From: an uncultured Megasphaera sp.
GTDB lineage: Bacteria; Bacillota; Negativicutes; Veillonellales; Megasphaeraceae
Direction of reading: 5' to 3'
Assembly: GCF_958350005.1 (NCBI RefSeq)
Contig: NZ_CATWFF010000015.1
Span: 1 to 21,329, forward strand
DNA length: 21,329 bases
How positions within the stretch are numbered: position 1 is the stretch's first letter; every line of letters begins with the position of its first letter. Of the stretch, positions 7,144 through 14,410 are shown one piece after another. The notes beneath the pieces are model-generated. The model had not been told where the DNA came from, ran no database searches, and worked only from the letters and a program-made list of their open reading frames with translations. Position numbers and translations under genes: made by a program.

Positions 7144-9125
7144 AAGTGACCATCGCTGATTCCTGTGGATTTTGTTATGGTGTGCGCCGGGCCGTGGACA
7201 TGGCCCTGCAGGCCAGTCCAGGGACCAGGACCCTGGGGCCCATCATTCACAATCCCCAGGTCGTAGCGCGTTTAGCCGCACAGGGAGTGGCCCCGGCCGC
7301 TTCCCTGGAAGAGATTCCCGATGGTTCGACGATTCTGATTCGCTCTCATGGCGTAGGACCGGACATTTATGAAACAGTAGCCCGGCGGGGCATGACAGTC
7401 GTAGATGCGACGTGTCCTCATGTCAAAAAAGCACAGCAAGATGCGAAAAATATCGTTGAATCGGGAAAAAATTTGGTTATTATAGGCGAAAAAGCCCATC
7501 CTGAAGTAATTAGTATTTCCCAATGGGGGGCAAATCGTGCTATTATAATAGATAGGGAATGTGAAGCAGAGAACCTTCCCTTCTTTGATACACTGGGAGT
7601 CGTCGTGCAGACGACGTTCTCTCAAGAGCAATTCAAGCGCATTGCCGCCATTCTGGAGCAGAAGGCGGCTCATCTGGACGTGCATATGACCATATGCGCG
7701 GCGACGCAGCAGCGTCAGCAGGCAGCCATTTCCCTGGCGTCTTCCGTCGATGCCATGATCGTCGTCGGCGGCAGAAACAGCGCCAATACAGGCAGGCTCG
7801 CCCAGGTATGCAGTGAACAGGGTTGCCCTACATACCACGTAGAAACAGCAGCTGAATTAGATACGGCAGCGTTTCGTGGTATGAATCATATAGGCATTAC
7901 AGCCGGTGCTTCCACACCGGATTGGATAATACAGGAGGTTGTTGAGATTATGGAAAATTTGCAAGCTGAAGGCACAGAAGTAATGAGTGAAGAATTGTTG
8001 GACAAGTATGACTATGAAGAAAATCCAAAGAAAGGTGACGTGGTCAAAGGCACGGTTATTTCTGTGAATGATGATGCTGCCTATGTTTCCATCGGTACGA
8101 AAGCAGAAGCTATTCTGCCGAAAAAGGAAATGGCTGTTCCCGCTCCGGAAAAAGCCAGTGATTTTGTTAAAGTCGGCGATGAACTGACAGTAGAAATTGC
8201 CAACAATATTAAAGAAGAAGGCGCTATTGTCGTATCCCTCGTCAAGATGAAGAAAGTCGAAGACTGGAAAGAAGTCCGCGAAGCATTTGAAAACGACCAG
8301 CTCGTTGAATGCGTCGGCAAAGAAACGAACAAAGCAGGTCTCGTCGTTTCCATTAAATCCCTGCGCGGCTTTATTCCCCTTTCCCAGGGCGACGTTAAAT
8401 TCGTTAAATCCCTGGATTACCTCGTTGGCCAGACCTTCAAGGTTAAAGTCATCGACATTGACGAACATAAAAACCGTCTGGTTCTGTCCCGTAAAGCCGT
8501 TCTGGAAGAAGAACTGAAAGCAAAACGGGAAGAAGCTCTTAAAAATATTGCAGAAGGCGCTGTCCTGGAAGGCACTGTCGTCAAGATTATGCCGTACGGC
8601 GCATTCATCGATCTGGGCGGCGTAGAAGGACTGCTCCATATTTCCGATATTTCCTGGAAACGCGTAAGCTCTGTCGATGCAGTTCTCCAGCCCGGTGAAA
8701 AGCTGCAGGTTCTGGTACAGAAATTCGATCAGGAACGGAATCGTATTTCCCTGTCCCTGAAAGCACTGCAGAAGAATCCGTGGATTGCAGCTATCGAAAA
8801 ATTCGAAGTCGGCGATATCGTAAAAGGGGAAGTTAAAAAACTGCTGCCCTTCGGTGCTATTCTGGCTATTGATCCGGAACTGCAGGGCCTTCTCCACGTA
8901 TCGGAACTGACGGAAAAACGCGGTGCTGCCGTAAAAGACTTGGTCAATATCGGCGACGTTATGAACGTTAAGATCATCGGCATTGATACGGACAAAAAGA
9001 AGATCTCCTTGAGTGTCCTGGCTATTCAAAAAGATGAAGAAGAACAGGAAGTACGCAATTACCTGGACAATGCAAACCAGGATAAAGCGGAAAATACCAT
9101 CGGGGACGCTGTAGAAGAAAACTAA
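7140..9125 (+). CDS. ispH-rpsA: Fused IspH (HMBPP reductase) and ribosomal protein S1
   Basis: A 661-residue fusion. Residues 1-275 are IspH, the 4Fe-4S enzyme that makes IPP and DMAPP at the last step of the MEP isoprenoid pathway: cluster cysteines 12, 92 and 186, substrate-contacting His 37, His 70 and His 120, Glu 122 in AHPEV, and the SAN motif at 214-216. Residues 297-629 hold four S1 RNA-binding repeats (about 297-370, 384-454, 471-543, 554-629), the latter ones with GAFIDLGGVEGLLH-type cores; this is the Firmicute four-repeat S1-like protein. AAGGAG (7127-7132) precedes the ATG by seven bases, and the start overlaps plsC as ATGA. The fusion is known from Clostridia and Negativicutes. 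Codon use shifts at the border, and signals for separate S1 expression are visible inside (see findings). Confidence 0.95.
   Translation: MKVTIADSCGFCYGVRRAVDMALQASPGTRTLGPIIHNPQVVARLAAQGVAPAASLEEIPDGSTILIRSHGVGPDIYETVARRGMTVVDATCPHVKKAQQDAKNIVESGKNLVIIGEKAHPEVISISQWGANRAIIIDRECEAENLPFFDTLGVVVQTTFSQEQFKRIAAILEQKAAHLDVHMTICAATQQRQQAAISLASSVDAMIVVGGRNSANTGRLAQVCSEQGCPTYHVETAAELDTAAFRGMNHIGITAGASTPDWIIQEVVEIMENLQAEGTEVMSEELLDKYDYEENPKKGDVVKGTVISVNDDAAYVSIGTKAEAILPKKEMAVPAPEKASDFVKVGDELTVEIANNIKEEGAIVVSLVKMKKVEDWKEVREAFENDQLVECVGKETNKAGLVVSIKSLRGFIPLSQGDVKFVKSLDYLVGQTFKVKVIDIDEHKNRLVLSRKAVLEEELKAKREEALKNIAEGAVLEGTVVKIMPYGAFIDLGGVEGLLHISDISWKRVSSVDAVLQPGEKLQVLVQKFDQERNRISLSLKALQKNPWIAAIEKFEVGDIVKGEVKKLLPFGAILAIDPELQGLLHVSELTEKRGAAVKDLVNIGDVMNVKIIGIDTDKKKISLSVLAIQKDEEEQEVRNYLDNANQDKAENTIGDAVEEN
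7456..7483 (+). promoter_or_regulatory. Possible internal promoter within ispH
   Basis: TTGAAT at 7456-7461 and TATTAT at 7478-7483 are separated by 16 bases, inside an AT-rich patch (about 7440-7560) of an otherwise GC-richer gene. A second candidate, the extended -10 TGCTATTAT at 7538-7546, follows. Either could supply extra transcript for the S1 half. This is sequence resemblance only. Confidence 0.35.
7933..7952 (+). promoter_or_regulatory. Internal ribosome binding site and ATG at the IspH/S1 border
   Basis: AGGAGG at 7933-7938 lies 11 bases before an in-frame ATG at 7950 (residue 271 of the fusion). The position is exactly where the IspH domain ends and the linker to the first S1 repeat begins. 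Translation from here would give a free S1 protein of 391 residues, close to the length of stand-alone Firmicute S1 proteins. Confidence 0.5.
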
Positions 9126-9137
9126 TTTTTGAAAACG

Positions 9138-9170
9138 AGGATAGCCGGTCTGTACCGGTTATCCTTTTTT
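9138..9170 (+). terminator. Terminator after ispH-rpsA
   Basis: AGGATAGCCGGT (9138-9149) pairs with ACCGGTTATCCT (9154-9165) over twelve pairs with one G-U and a four-base loop, and the paired arm runs into T at 9165-9170. It closes the scpA operon. Confidence 0.88.
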
Positions 9171-9195
9171 CATATCAGAAAGGAATCAGGGAGCT

Positions 9196-10527
9196 ATGTA
9201 TAAACCCTTAGTAGCCGTCGTCGGCAGGCCGAACGTCGGCAAATCGACACTGTTTAATGCCATCGTTAAAAAGCGCATTTCCATTGTCGAAGACATACCA
9301 GGCGTTACACGGGACCGCATTTACTTCGACGCCGAGTGGCTGAATCAGGAATTTACCCTTATCGATACAGGGGGCATTGAGTTTGTCGACTCAGACAACC
9401 ACATTTTCACGAGCATGCGCTATCAGGCGGAACTGGCCATTCGCGAAGCAGACGTCATCATCTACGTCGTTGACGGCAAAGCCGGCATTCAGCCTCAGGA
9501 TGAAGAAATCAGCCATATTCTCCGCTCCTGCGGCAAGCCTGTCGTCCTGGCAGTCAATAAAATCGACAGCGTAGAACAGGAAGTCAATATTTATGAATTT
9601 TATAACCTGGGCCTGGGCGATCCCATTGGCGTTTCGGCAGTCAACCTCATGAATCTGGGCGATTTGCTGGATGAAGTACTCAAGCATATCAAGGCGGCGC
9701 CAGTGGAAGAAGACGATGAAGATACGATTCACATTGCCCTCGTCGGCCGGCCTAATGTGGGAAAATCATCGATGACCAATGCGCTCCTGGGGCAGGACCG
9801 GGTTATTGTCAGCAATATACCTGGCACGACCCGCGACTCCATTGATACGCACTGGGAGTATAACGGCTCCAGGTTTGTCCTCATCGATACGGCAGGCATG
9901 CGCCGCAAGGGGAAAATCGACATTCCTGTCGAACGGTACAGCGTCGTCCGGGCCCTGCGGGCTGTGGACCGTTCCGATGTGTCCGTTCTGGTGCTGGATG
10001 CCGTCGACGGCGTAACCGAGCAGGATAAAAAAATTGCCGGCTATGTGCATGAAGCCGGCAAGGGCTGCATTATTGTTGTCAATAAATGGGATCTCATTGA
10101 AAAAGACAGCAAGACAAGCCAGAAATTTGAAGAAGATATTCGCCGCGAACTGGCATTTCTGCAGTATGCGCCTATTCTGTTTGCGTCGGCCCTGACCAAA
10201 CAGCGCATAAACCGGCTGGCCGATATGGTCAAGTTTGTCTCCGAACAGCAGCACATGCGCGTATCGACGAGCGTGCTGAATGAGCTCATTGAAGACGCAC
10301 AGCTGACCAATCCGCCGCCGTCGAAAGGCGGAAAGCTCCTTAAAATTTACTACATGACCCAGGCTTCGGTACAGCCGCCGACGTTTATTCTCTTCGTAAA
10401 TGATCCGCAGATTATGCACTTCTCCTATTTGCGGTTCCTGGAAAACCGGCTTCGTGAAACCTTTGGCTTTGAAGGCACGCCGATCCGCCTGATTCTGCGG
10501 GGAAAAAAGGACGGTGATATGCGGTGA
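9196..10527 (+). CDS. der: Ribosome-assembly GTPase Der (EngA)
   Basis: Der is an essential GTPase with two G domains in tandem that acts late in 50S subunit assembly. The first P-loop GRPNVGKST starts at residue 10 and the second GRPNVGKSS at residue 184. Each is followed by its switch DTGG/DTAG motif and an NKID/NKWD guanine-specificity motif. A C-terminal KH-like domain follows (about residues 355-443). The length of 443 residues is standard. AGGGAG lies just before the ATG. The gene sits 25 bases after a strong terminator and I could not find a clear promoter in the gap. Confidence 0.97.
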   Translation: MYKPLVAVVGRPNVGKSTLFNAIVKKRISIVEDIPGVTRDRIYFDAEWLNQEFTLIDTGGIEFVDSDNHIFTSMRYQAELAIREADVIIYVVDGKAGIQPQDEEISHILRSCGKPVVLAVNKIDSVEQEVNIYEFYNLGLGDPIGVSAVNLMNLGDLLDEVLKHIKAAPVEEDDEDTIHIALVGRPNVGKSSMTNALLGQDRVIVSNIPGTTRDSIDTHWEYNGSRFVLIDTAGMRRKGKIDIPVERYSVVRALRAVDRSDVSVLVLDAVDGVTEQDKKIAGYVHEAGKGCIIVVNKWDLIEKDSKTSQKFEEDIRRELAFLQYAPILFASALTKQRINRLADMVKFVSEQQHMRVSTSVLNELIEDAQLTNPPPSKGGKLLKIYYMTQASVQPPTFILFVNDPQIMHFSYLRFLENRLRETFGFEGTPIRLILRGKKDGDMR

Positions 10528-11147
10528 TTACCAGCATACTGTGTCTCATCCTGGCCTACCTGGCCGGTTCCTTCCCCAGCGGTCTGGTCATTGGCAGAGC
10601 TATCTATCATACGGATTTGCGGGAATATGGCAGCCATAATACAGGTGCTACCAATGCGTACCGCGTCTTTGGCCCTGCCGGCGGCCTGGCCGTGCTCGTA
10701 CTGGATGCGGCTAAGGGCATGCTGGGCGTGTACCTGGGCCAGCTGGCTGCAGCCAGTCTTGCCTGGCCGCCGGAGCAGCAGGTCTATCTCATGGTAGCTG
10801 GCGGCTGCCTGGCTATTATTGGCCATTCGTGCTCAATTTTTCTGAAATTCAAAGGCGGTAAGGGTGTAGCGACCGGTCTGGGAATTATTCTGTTCCTGGC
10901 GCCATGGGAAACGCTCATCGTCTTTGCCGGCTGGTGCCTTATCGTTGCCGTTACGCGCATTGTGTCTCTCGGCTCCATCGTAGGTGCTGTTGCCGTGCCC
11001 ATCCTCATGTATGTCTTCGGCGAACCGCTGCCGGTACTGCTCTTTGGCATTATTGCCGCCGTACTCGTAGTCGTGCGGCATAAGGATAACATTATCCGCC
11101 TCCTGCAGGGGAAGGAACTGAAAGTGGAACGAATCCATAAAAAATAA
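10524..11147 (+). CDS. plsY: Glycerol-3-phosphate acyltransferase PlsY
   Basis: PlsY transfers an acyl group from acyl phosphate to glycerol-3-phosphate, the first step of phospholipid synthesis in most bacteria, and PlsC then acts on the product. It is a polytopic membrane protein with several hydrophobic segments. The three PlsY signature regions are visible: GSFPSGLVIG, GSHNTGATNAYRVFG, and FLKFKGGKGVATGLG. It starts with GTG at 10524, overlapping the der stop codon as GTGA, and has only a weak ribosome site, so it probably depends on coupling with der. The der-plsY pairing is common in Firmicutes. The length of 207 residues is normal. Confidence 0.95.
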   Translation: MITSILCLILAYLAGSFPSGLVIGRAIYHTDLREYGSHNTGATNAYRVFGPAGGLAVLVLDAAKGMLGVYLGQLAAASLAWPPEQQVYLMVAGGCLAIIGHSCSIFLKFKGGKGVATGLGIILFLAPWETLIVFAGWCLIVAVTRIVSLGSIVGAVAVPILMYVFGEPLPVLLFGIIAAVLVVVRHKDNIIRLLQGKELKVERIHKK

Positions 11148-11150
11148 GGA

Positions 11151-11178
11151 TTGCGATGTACTAAAAAACGTGTATAAT
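11151..11178 (+). promoter_or_regulatory. Promoter of rsmD-coaD
   Basis: TTGCGA at 11151-11156 and a perfect TATAAT at 11173-11178 are separated by 16 bases, in the 56-base gap between plsY and rsmD. No terminator separates it from plsY, so read-through from der-plsY is also possible. Confidence 0.65.
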
Positions 11179-11203
11179 TAACTATGTACGGGTAGGTGTT
11201 GAT

Positions 11204-11800
11204 GTGAGAATCATAGCTGGAAGCGCAAAAGGCAGAACATTGAAATCACCGAAAGGGATGCTGACCAGGCCTACGCTGGACCGGACGCGGGAAAGCCTGT
11301 TCAATATCCTGGCCAACGGCAGTCTGGCCGGCGCCAATGTACTGGATATTTTTGCCGGTACAGGGGCACTGGGGCTGGAAGCATTGAGCCGCGGCGCGGC
11401 GCACTGTGTATTCATTGATCACTATACGCAGGCGCTGATCCGGGAAAATGCAGAAGCCTGCGGCTTTGGCAAGTGCTGTGAAATCTTTCGCCTTAATGTG
11501 GAACGGGCCCTGGCCCGCCTGAAAGGACGGCAGTTTCAGTATATCTTCGCAGACCCGCCGTATAATAAAAATTTGGTGAATAATACAATCGCGTTGGTGT
11601 GTCAATACGATTTGCTGTCTCCTGACGGTCTGCTCCTCATGGAGCACAGTAGGAATGAAGCCATAGACCCGAGCCCGTTGTATGAGGTCATCAGAGAAAA
11701 ATCCTATGGAAAAGATACGCGCATTACCTTTATTCGCGTATGTCAGGGAGGAATTGAATCGTGCGAATCGGAATTTGCCCGGGCAGCTTTGACCCGGTGA
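11204..11800 (+). CDS. rsmD: 16S rRNA (guanine966-N2)-methyltransferase
   Basis: RsmD methylates G966 of 16S rRNA with S-adenosylmethionine. The N-terminal MRIIAGSAKGRTL and RPTLDRTRESLFNIL, the SAM-binding VLDIFAGTGALGLEALSRGA (about 46-65) and the catalytic DPPY (117-120) are all present. Translation starts at GTG 11204, five bases after AGGTG; an overlapping ATG at 11202 runs straight into a stop. The protein has 198 residues, slightly longer than usual. The last 13 codons overlap the beginning of coaD in another frame. The rsmD-coaD pair is conserved across many bacteria. Confidence 0.94.
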   Translation: MRIIAGSAKGRTLKSPKGMLTRPTLDRTRESLFNILANGSLAGANVLDIFAGTGALGLEALSRGAAHCVFIDHYTQALIRENAEACGFGKCCEIFRLNVERALARLKGRQFQYIFADPPYNKNLVNNTIALVCQYDLLSPDGLLLMEHSRNEAIDPSPLYEVIREKSYGKDTRITFIRVCQGGIESCESEFARAALTR

Positions 11801-12252
11801 CGAATGGACACATTGATATTTTTGAACGCGGCAGCCGGTTAGTAGACAAACTGATTATTGCTGTATTTGAAAATCCGTCGAAAAAACCACTGTTTTCAAT
11901 GGAAGAACGGGAAACGATGCTGAGAGAAACGACCAAGCATATTCCCAATATTGAAGTCGTCAGCTTCGATGGCCTGCTCAATCAGTATGCTGTTGAACAC
12001 GGCGCGACCATCATTATTCGGGGCCTGCGGGCGCTCAGCGATTTTGAATACGAATTCCAGCGGGCTCTGCTCATGAAAAAAGTAGAACCTGATATTGAAA
12101 CGGTTTTTATCATGACCAATACGCAGTATTCGTATATCAGCTCTACAGGAATCCGGGAGCTGGCCTGCTTTGGCGGCAAGCTGGATGATCTGGTTCCGGC
12201 TTATGTAGAACAGCGGCTGAAAGAAAAGTTTAAAGACAAATATCAGGCATAG
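11761..12252 (+). CDS. coaD: Phosphopantetheine adenylyltransferase
   Basis: CoaD adenylates 4'-phosphopantetheine to dephospho-CoA, the penultimate step of coenzyme A synthesis. The N-terminal PGSFDPVTNGHIDIF carries the nucleotidyltransferase TxGH motif (Thr 14, His 17), and YSYISSTGIREL matches the conserved ISSTxxR signature. Translation starts with GTG at 11761, nine bases after GGAGG (11747-11751). The length of 163 residues is standard. Overlaps the end of rsmD by 40 bases and is followed, 12 bases later, by the coiled-coil gene. Confidence 0.96.
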   Translation: MRIGICPGSFDPVTNGHIDIFERGSRLVDKLIIAVFENPSKKPLFSMEERETMLRETTKHIPNIEVVSFDGLLNQYAVEHGATIIIRGLRALSDFEYEFQRALLMKKVEPDIETVFIMTNTQYSYISSTGIRELACFGGKLDDLVPAYVEQRLKEKFKDKYQA

Positions 12253-12264
12253 GGGGGAAATGAG

Positions 12265-12732
12265 ATGAATTCAGATAAGTTATTGGAAGATTTGGAAAGC
12301 CTCGTAATGAATGCATCGAAAGTGCCGTTTACGAATAAAAAAATGGTAGAAGAAGAGGAACTGCTTCAGATTGTAGACGACTTGAAAGCATCTATGCCGT
12401 CCGAACTGGAACAATCCAAGAAAGTCCTGGCTGAACGGGATAAGATCATTGCCGACGCCCAGCATCATGCTGACAGCATGGTAGCCCAGGCAAAAGATTA
12501 TATTGCCAAGCTGACCGAAGAAAGCGAACTCGTGCGGCAGGCCCAGGAACATGCTAATCAGATCATTCTGAATGCCAATCAGTCTTCAGAAGAACTGAAG
12601 AGCAGTTCCATTACGTATGCCGGCGACGTACTGAAATACGTCGAATCGACGCTGGAAAAAACCTTGTCCAGTATTAAGCAGAACCGGGACAGCCTGCTTC
12701 AGTCCAATCGGCAGGACGGGAATAAACAATAA
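12265..12732 (+). CDS. Small soluble coiled-coil protein, ATP synthase b-subunit-like
   Basis: A 155-residue protein without a membrane segment or signal peptide. From about residue 45 to 125 it is a continuous charged helix rich in Glu, Lys, Gln and Ala, including ERDKIIADAQHHADSMVAQA, with heptad spacing like the F-type ATP synthase b subunit or DivIVA-like proteins. Such similarity often reflects coiled-coil composition only. Short proteins of this kind follow coaD in other Firmicutes, where they are usually annotated loosely as ATPase or hypothetical protein. AGGGGGG seven bases before the ATG is a strong ribosome site. Function unknown; a scaffold or division-related role is possible but not shown. 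Confidence 0.8.
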   Translation: MNSDKLLEDLESLVMNASKVPFTNKKMVEEEELLQIVDDLKASMPSELEQSKKVLAERDKIIADAQHHADSMVAQAKDYIAKLTEESELVRQAQEHANQIILNANQSSEELKSSSITYAGDVLKYVESTLEKTLSSIKQNRDSLLQSNRQDGNKQ

Positions 12733-12749
12733 GACGGAAAAAGACAATT

Positions 12750-12781
12750 TACGTGCAATATCCGGCAGGGTATTGCACGTA
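12750..12781 (+). terminator. Long stable hairpin, possible operon-border terminator or processing site
   Basis: A 14-pair stem (12750-12763 with 12768-12781, one G-U pair) with a GGCA loop. Its outer eleven pairs, TACGTGCAATA and TATTGCACGTA, are perfect. It is followed by ATTTCAGTTC, not a real T-run, so it is a poor intrinsic terminator and may rather protect an mRNA end or mark RNase cleavage. Confidence 0.5.
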
Positions 12782-12829
12782 TTTCAGTTCATGGCAGTCA
12801 TTTCAGGAGAAAGGGCGTGAACCTAGCGT

Positions 12830-13648
12830 ATGGAAGACATGAAGTCCATTACGTCCAGAGACAATCAGTGGGTCAAGCTGGCGTGCTCGCTGAAGCAGAA
12901 AAAAGGCCGCCAGTCACAGCGGCGTGTATTGGTAGAAGGAATTCGCATCGTCGCCGATGCGGCAGAACAGGGCATCTGCGATGCCGTCTGTTTTGTAGCC
13001 CCTAAAGGAAGAGAGAACAGCCGCTTTCCCTGGCTGTATGAACGGGGCCTGGCCCTGGGCTGGACCTTCTTCTCCGTTACGGACAGCGTATACGATAAAC
13101 TGGCTGATACGCGGTCGCCTCAGGGTATTGCCGCCATGGTGCCTTTTTTTACGTATACCATGGAAACCCTGCCGGACATAGGAGCGGAAAAAGCCGTACT
13201 GTATTTGCGGTCTGTTCAGGACCCTGGCAACCTGGGTACCATTATCCGCACCGCAGCAGCTGCGGATGGAGGCCTTATTCTGCTCAGTGAAGACAGTGTA
13301 GACGTATATAATGATAAGACCATTCGCAGCGCCATGGGCGCTATTTTTAAGATACCTCTGGTACAGCATGTGACTGACGAACAGCTGGCCCGCTTCTGTG
13401 CCGACCAGCACCGACATCTCTATGGAACGGCAGCGAGCGGCTCCGTTTCCTATGCCAGCGCTAATTACGCACAGCCCGTCGTTTTGGCCTTCGGCAACGA
13501 AGGTAATGGCCTGGACGATGCCTTTCTGTCCCGCTGTGATGACGTCGTGACCATTCCCATGCGCAGCAATACAGAATCCCTCAACCTGTCCATGGCTGTG
13601 GGCATCGTCCTGTATAAAGCCTGGGAATCTCGGAATTTTAAGGAGTAA
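12830..13648 (+). CDS. TrmH/SpoU family RNA 2'-O-methyltransferase (RlmB-like)
   Basis: A SPOUT-class RNA ribose methyltransferase of about 272 residues. An N-terminal substrate-binding domain (from MKSITSRDNQWVKL, with VLVEGIRIV) precedes the knotted SAM-binding domain, whose three motifs are clear: motif 1 QDPGNLGTIIRT (from residue 130), motif 2 LAFGNEGNGL (about 219-228) and motif 3 IPMRSNTESLNLSMAVGIVLY. The target is probably 23S rRNA, but RlmB, TrmH and related enzymes cannot be told apart by eye. The start is uncertain: ATG 12830 and ATG 12839 both lack a normal ribosome site, while AGGAG (12805-12809) is ideally placed for a GTG at 12817 in another frame. Confidence 0.88.
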   Translation: MEDMKSITSRDNQWVKLACSLKQKKGRQSQRRVLVEGIRIVADAAEQGICDAVCFVAPKGRENSRFPWLYERGLALGWTFFSVTDSVYDKLADTRSPQGIAAMVPFFTYTMETLPDIGAEKAVLYLRSVQDPGNLGTIIRTAAAADGGLILLSEDSVDVYNDKTIRSAMGAIFKIPLVQHVTDEQLARFCADQHRHLYGTAASGSVSYASANYAQPVVLAFGNEGNGLDDAFLSRCDDVVTIPMRSNTESLNLSMAVGIVLYKAWESRNFKE

Positions 13649-13652
13649 CCTT

Positions 13653-14405
13653 ATGGAAACAAAAGAGCATATTCTGCAGCAGGTCCGCGACGGCGTGCTG
13701 ACCGTAGAAGAAGGAATGGAGGCTCTGAAGCAGGCAGAAACAGACGTCCTGGACCTGGGCTTTGCCAAGCTGGACCTGCAGCGTCAGCGGCGGTGCGGCT
13801 TTCCGGAAGTTGTGTACTGTGCCGGTAAGACTGTAGACCAGTCGGTGCAGATTTTACGGCTCCTCATGAAGCAGTATGACAACGTCATCGGCACGCGGGC
13901 TGATAAAGCCGTATACGAACGGCTGGCCCGGGAAAATCCGGCTGTTCAGTATGATGACCTGGCCCGCATGGTCTATCAGCATGCTGACAAGACCGTCGTC
14001 AATGGTGACCGCGTCATTGCTGTCATTACAGCCGGTACCAGCGATATTCCCATTGCCGAAGAAGCGGCGCTGACGGCGGAAATCATGGGCAATGCGGTGA
14101 CCCGCATTTACGACGTCGGCGTAGCCGGACTGCACCGCCTCCTGGCGCGCAGTGAAGAAATCCGGAAAGCCAACGTCTGCGTCGTCGTTGCCGGCATGGA
14201 AGGGGCCCTGGCCAGCGTTGTCGGCGGCCTCGTGGACAAACCGGTCATTGCCGTGCCGACCAGCATTGGCTACGGCGCCAATTTTCACGGCCTGTCGGCG
14301 CTGCTGGCCATGCTGAACAGCTGTGCCGCCGGCGTCGCCGTCGTCAACATTGACAATGGCTTCGGCGCCGGACGCATGGCCGATACGATCAACCGGCTGA
14401 GGTGA
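13653..14405 (+). CDS. larB: Nickel pincer cofactor biosynthesis protein LarB
   Basis: LarB carboxylates and cleaves nicotinic acid adenine dinucleotide to make the pyridine dicarboxylate precursor of the nickel-pincer cofactor used by lactate racemase (LarA) and relatives. The protein has 250 residues, full length for the family. The C-terminal half resembles PurE (AIR carboxylase): VIAVITAGTSDIPIAEEA, VVVAGMEGALASVVGGLV, VIAVPTSIGYGANFHGLSAL and NSCAAGVAVVNIDNGFGA, with Cys 224 in the position of the family's reactive cysteine. AAGGAG (13640-13645), embedded in the last codons of the methyltransferase gene, lies seven bases before the ATG. The neighbour downstream is half of LarC; larA and larE are not in the window. 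Confidence 0.93.
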   Translation: METKEHILQQVRDGVLTVEEGMEALKQAETDVLDLGFAKLDLQRQRRCGFPEVVYCAGKTVDQSVQILRLLMKQYDNVIGTRADKAVYERLARENPAVQYDDLARMVYQHADKTVVNGDRVIAVITAGTSDIPIAEEAALTAEIMGNAVTRIYDVGVAGLHRLLARSEEIRKANVCVVVAGMEGALASVVGGLVDKPVIAVPTSIGYGANFHGLSALLAMLNSCAAGVAVVNIDNGFGAGRMADTINRLR

Positions 14406-14410
14406 TACGA

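Noticed and set aside
7857..9029. 390-codon open frame on the minus strand opposite the S1 repeats
   Set aside because: It is the antisense shadow of the S1 coding region; its translation is rich in Phe and Asn from reversed Glu/Lys and Val codons, has no family motif and no ribosome site.
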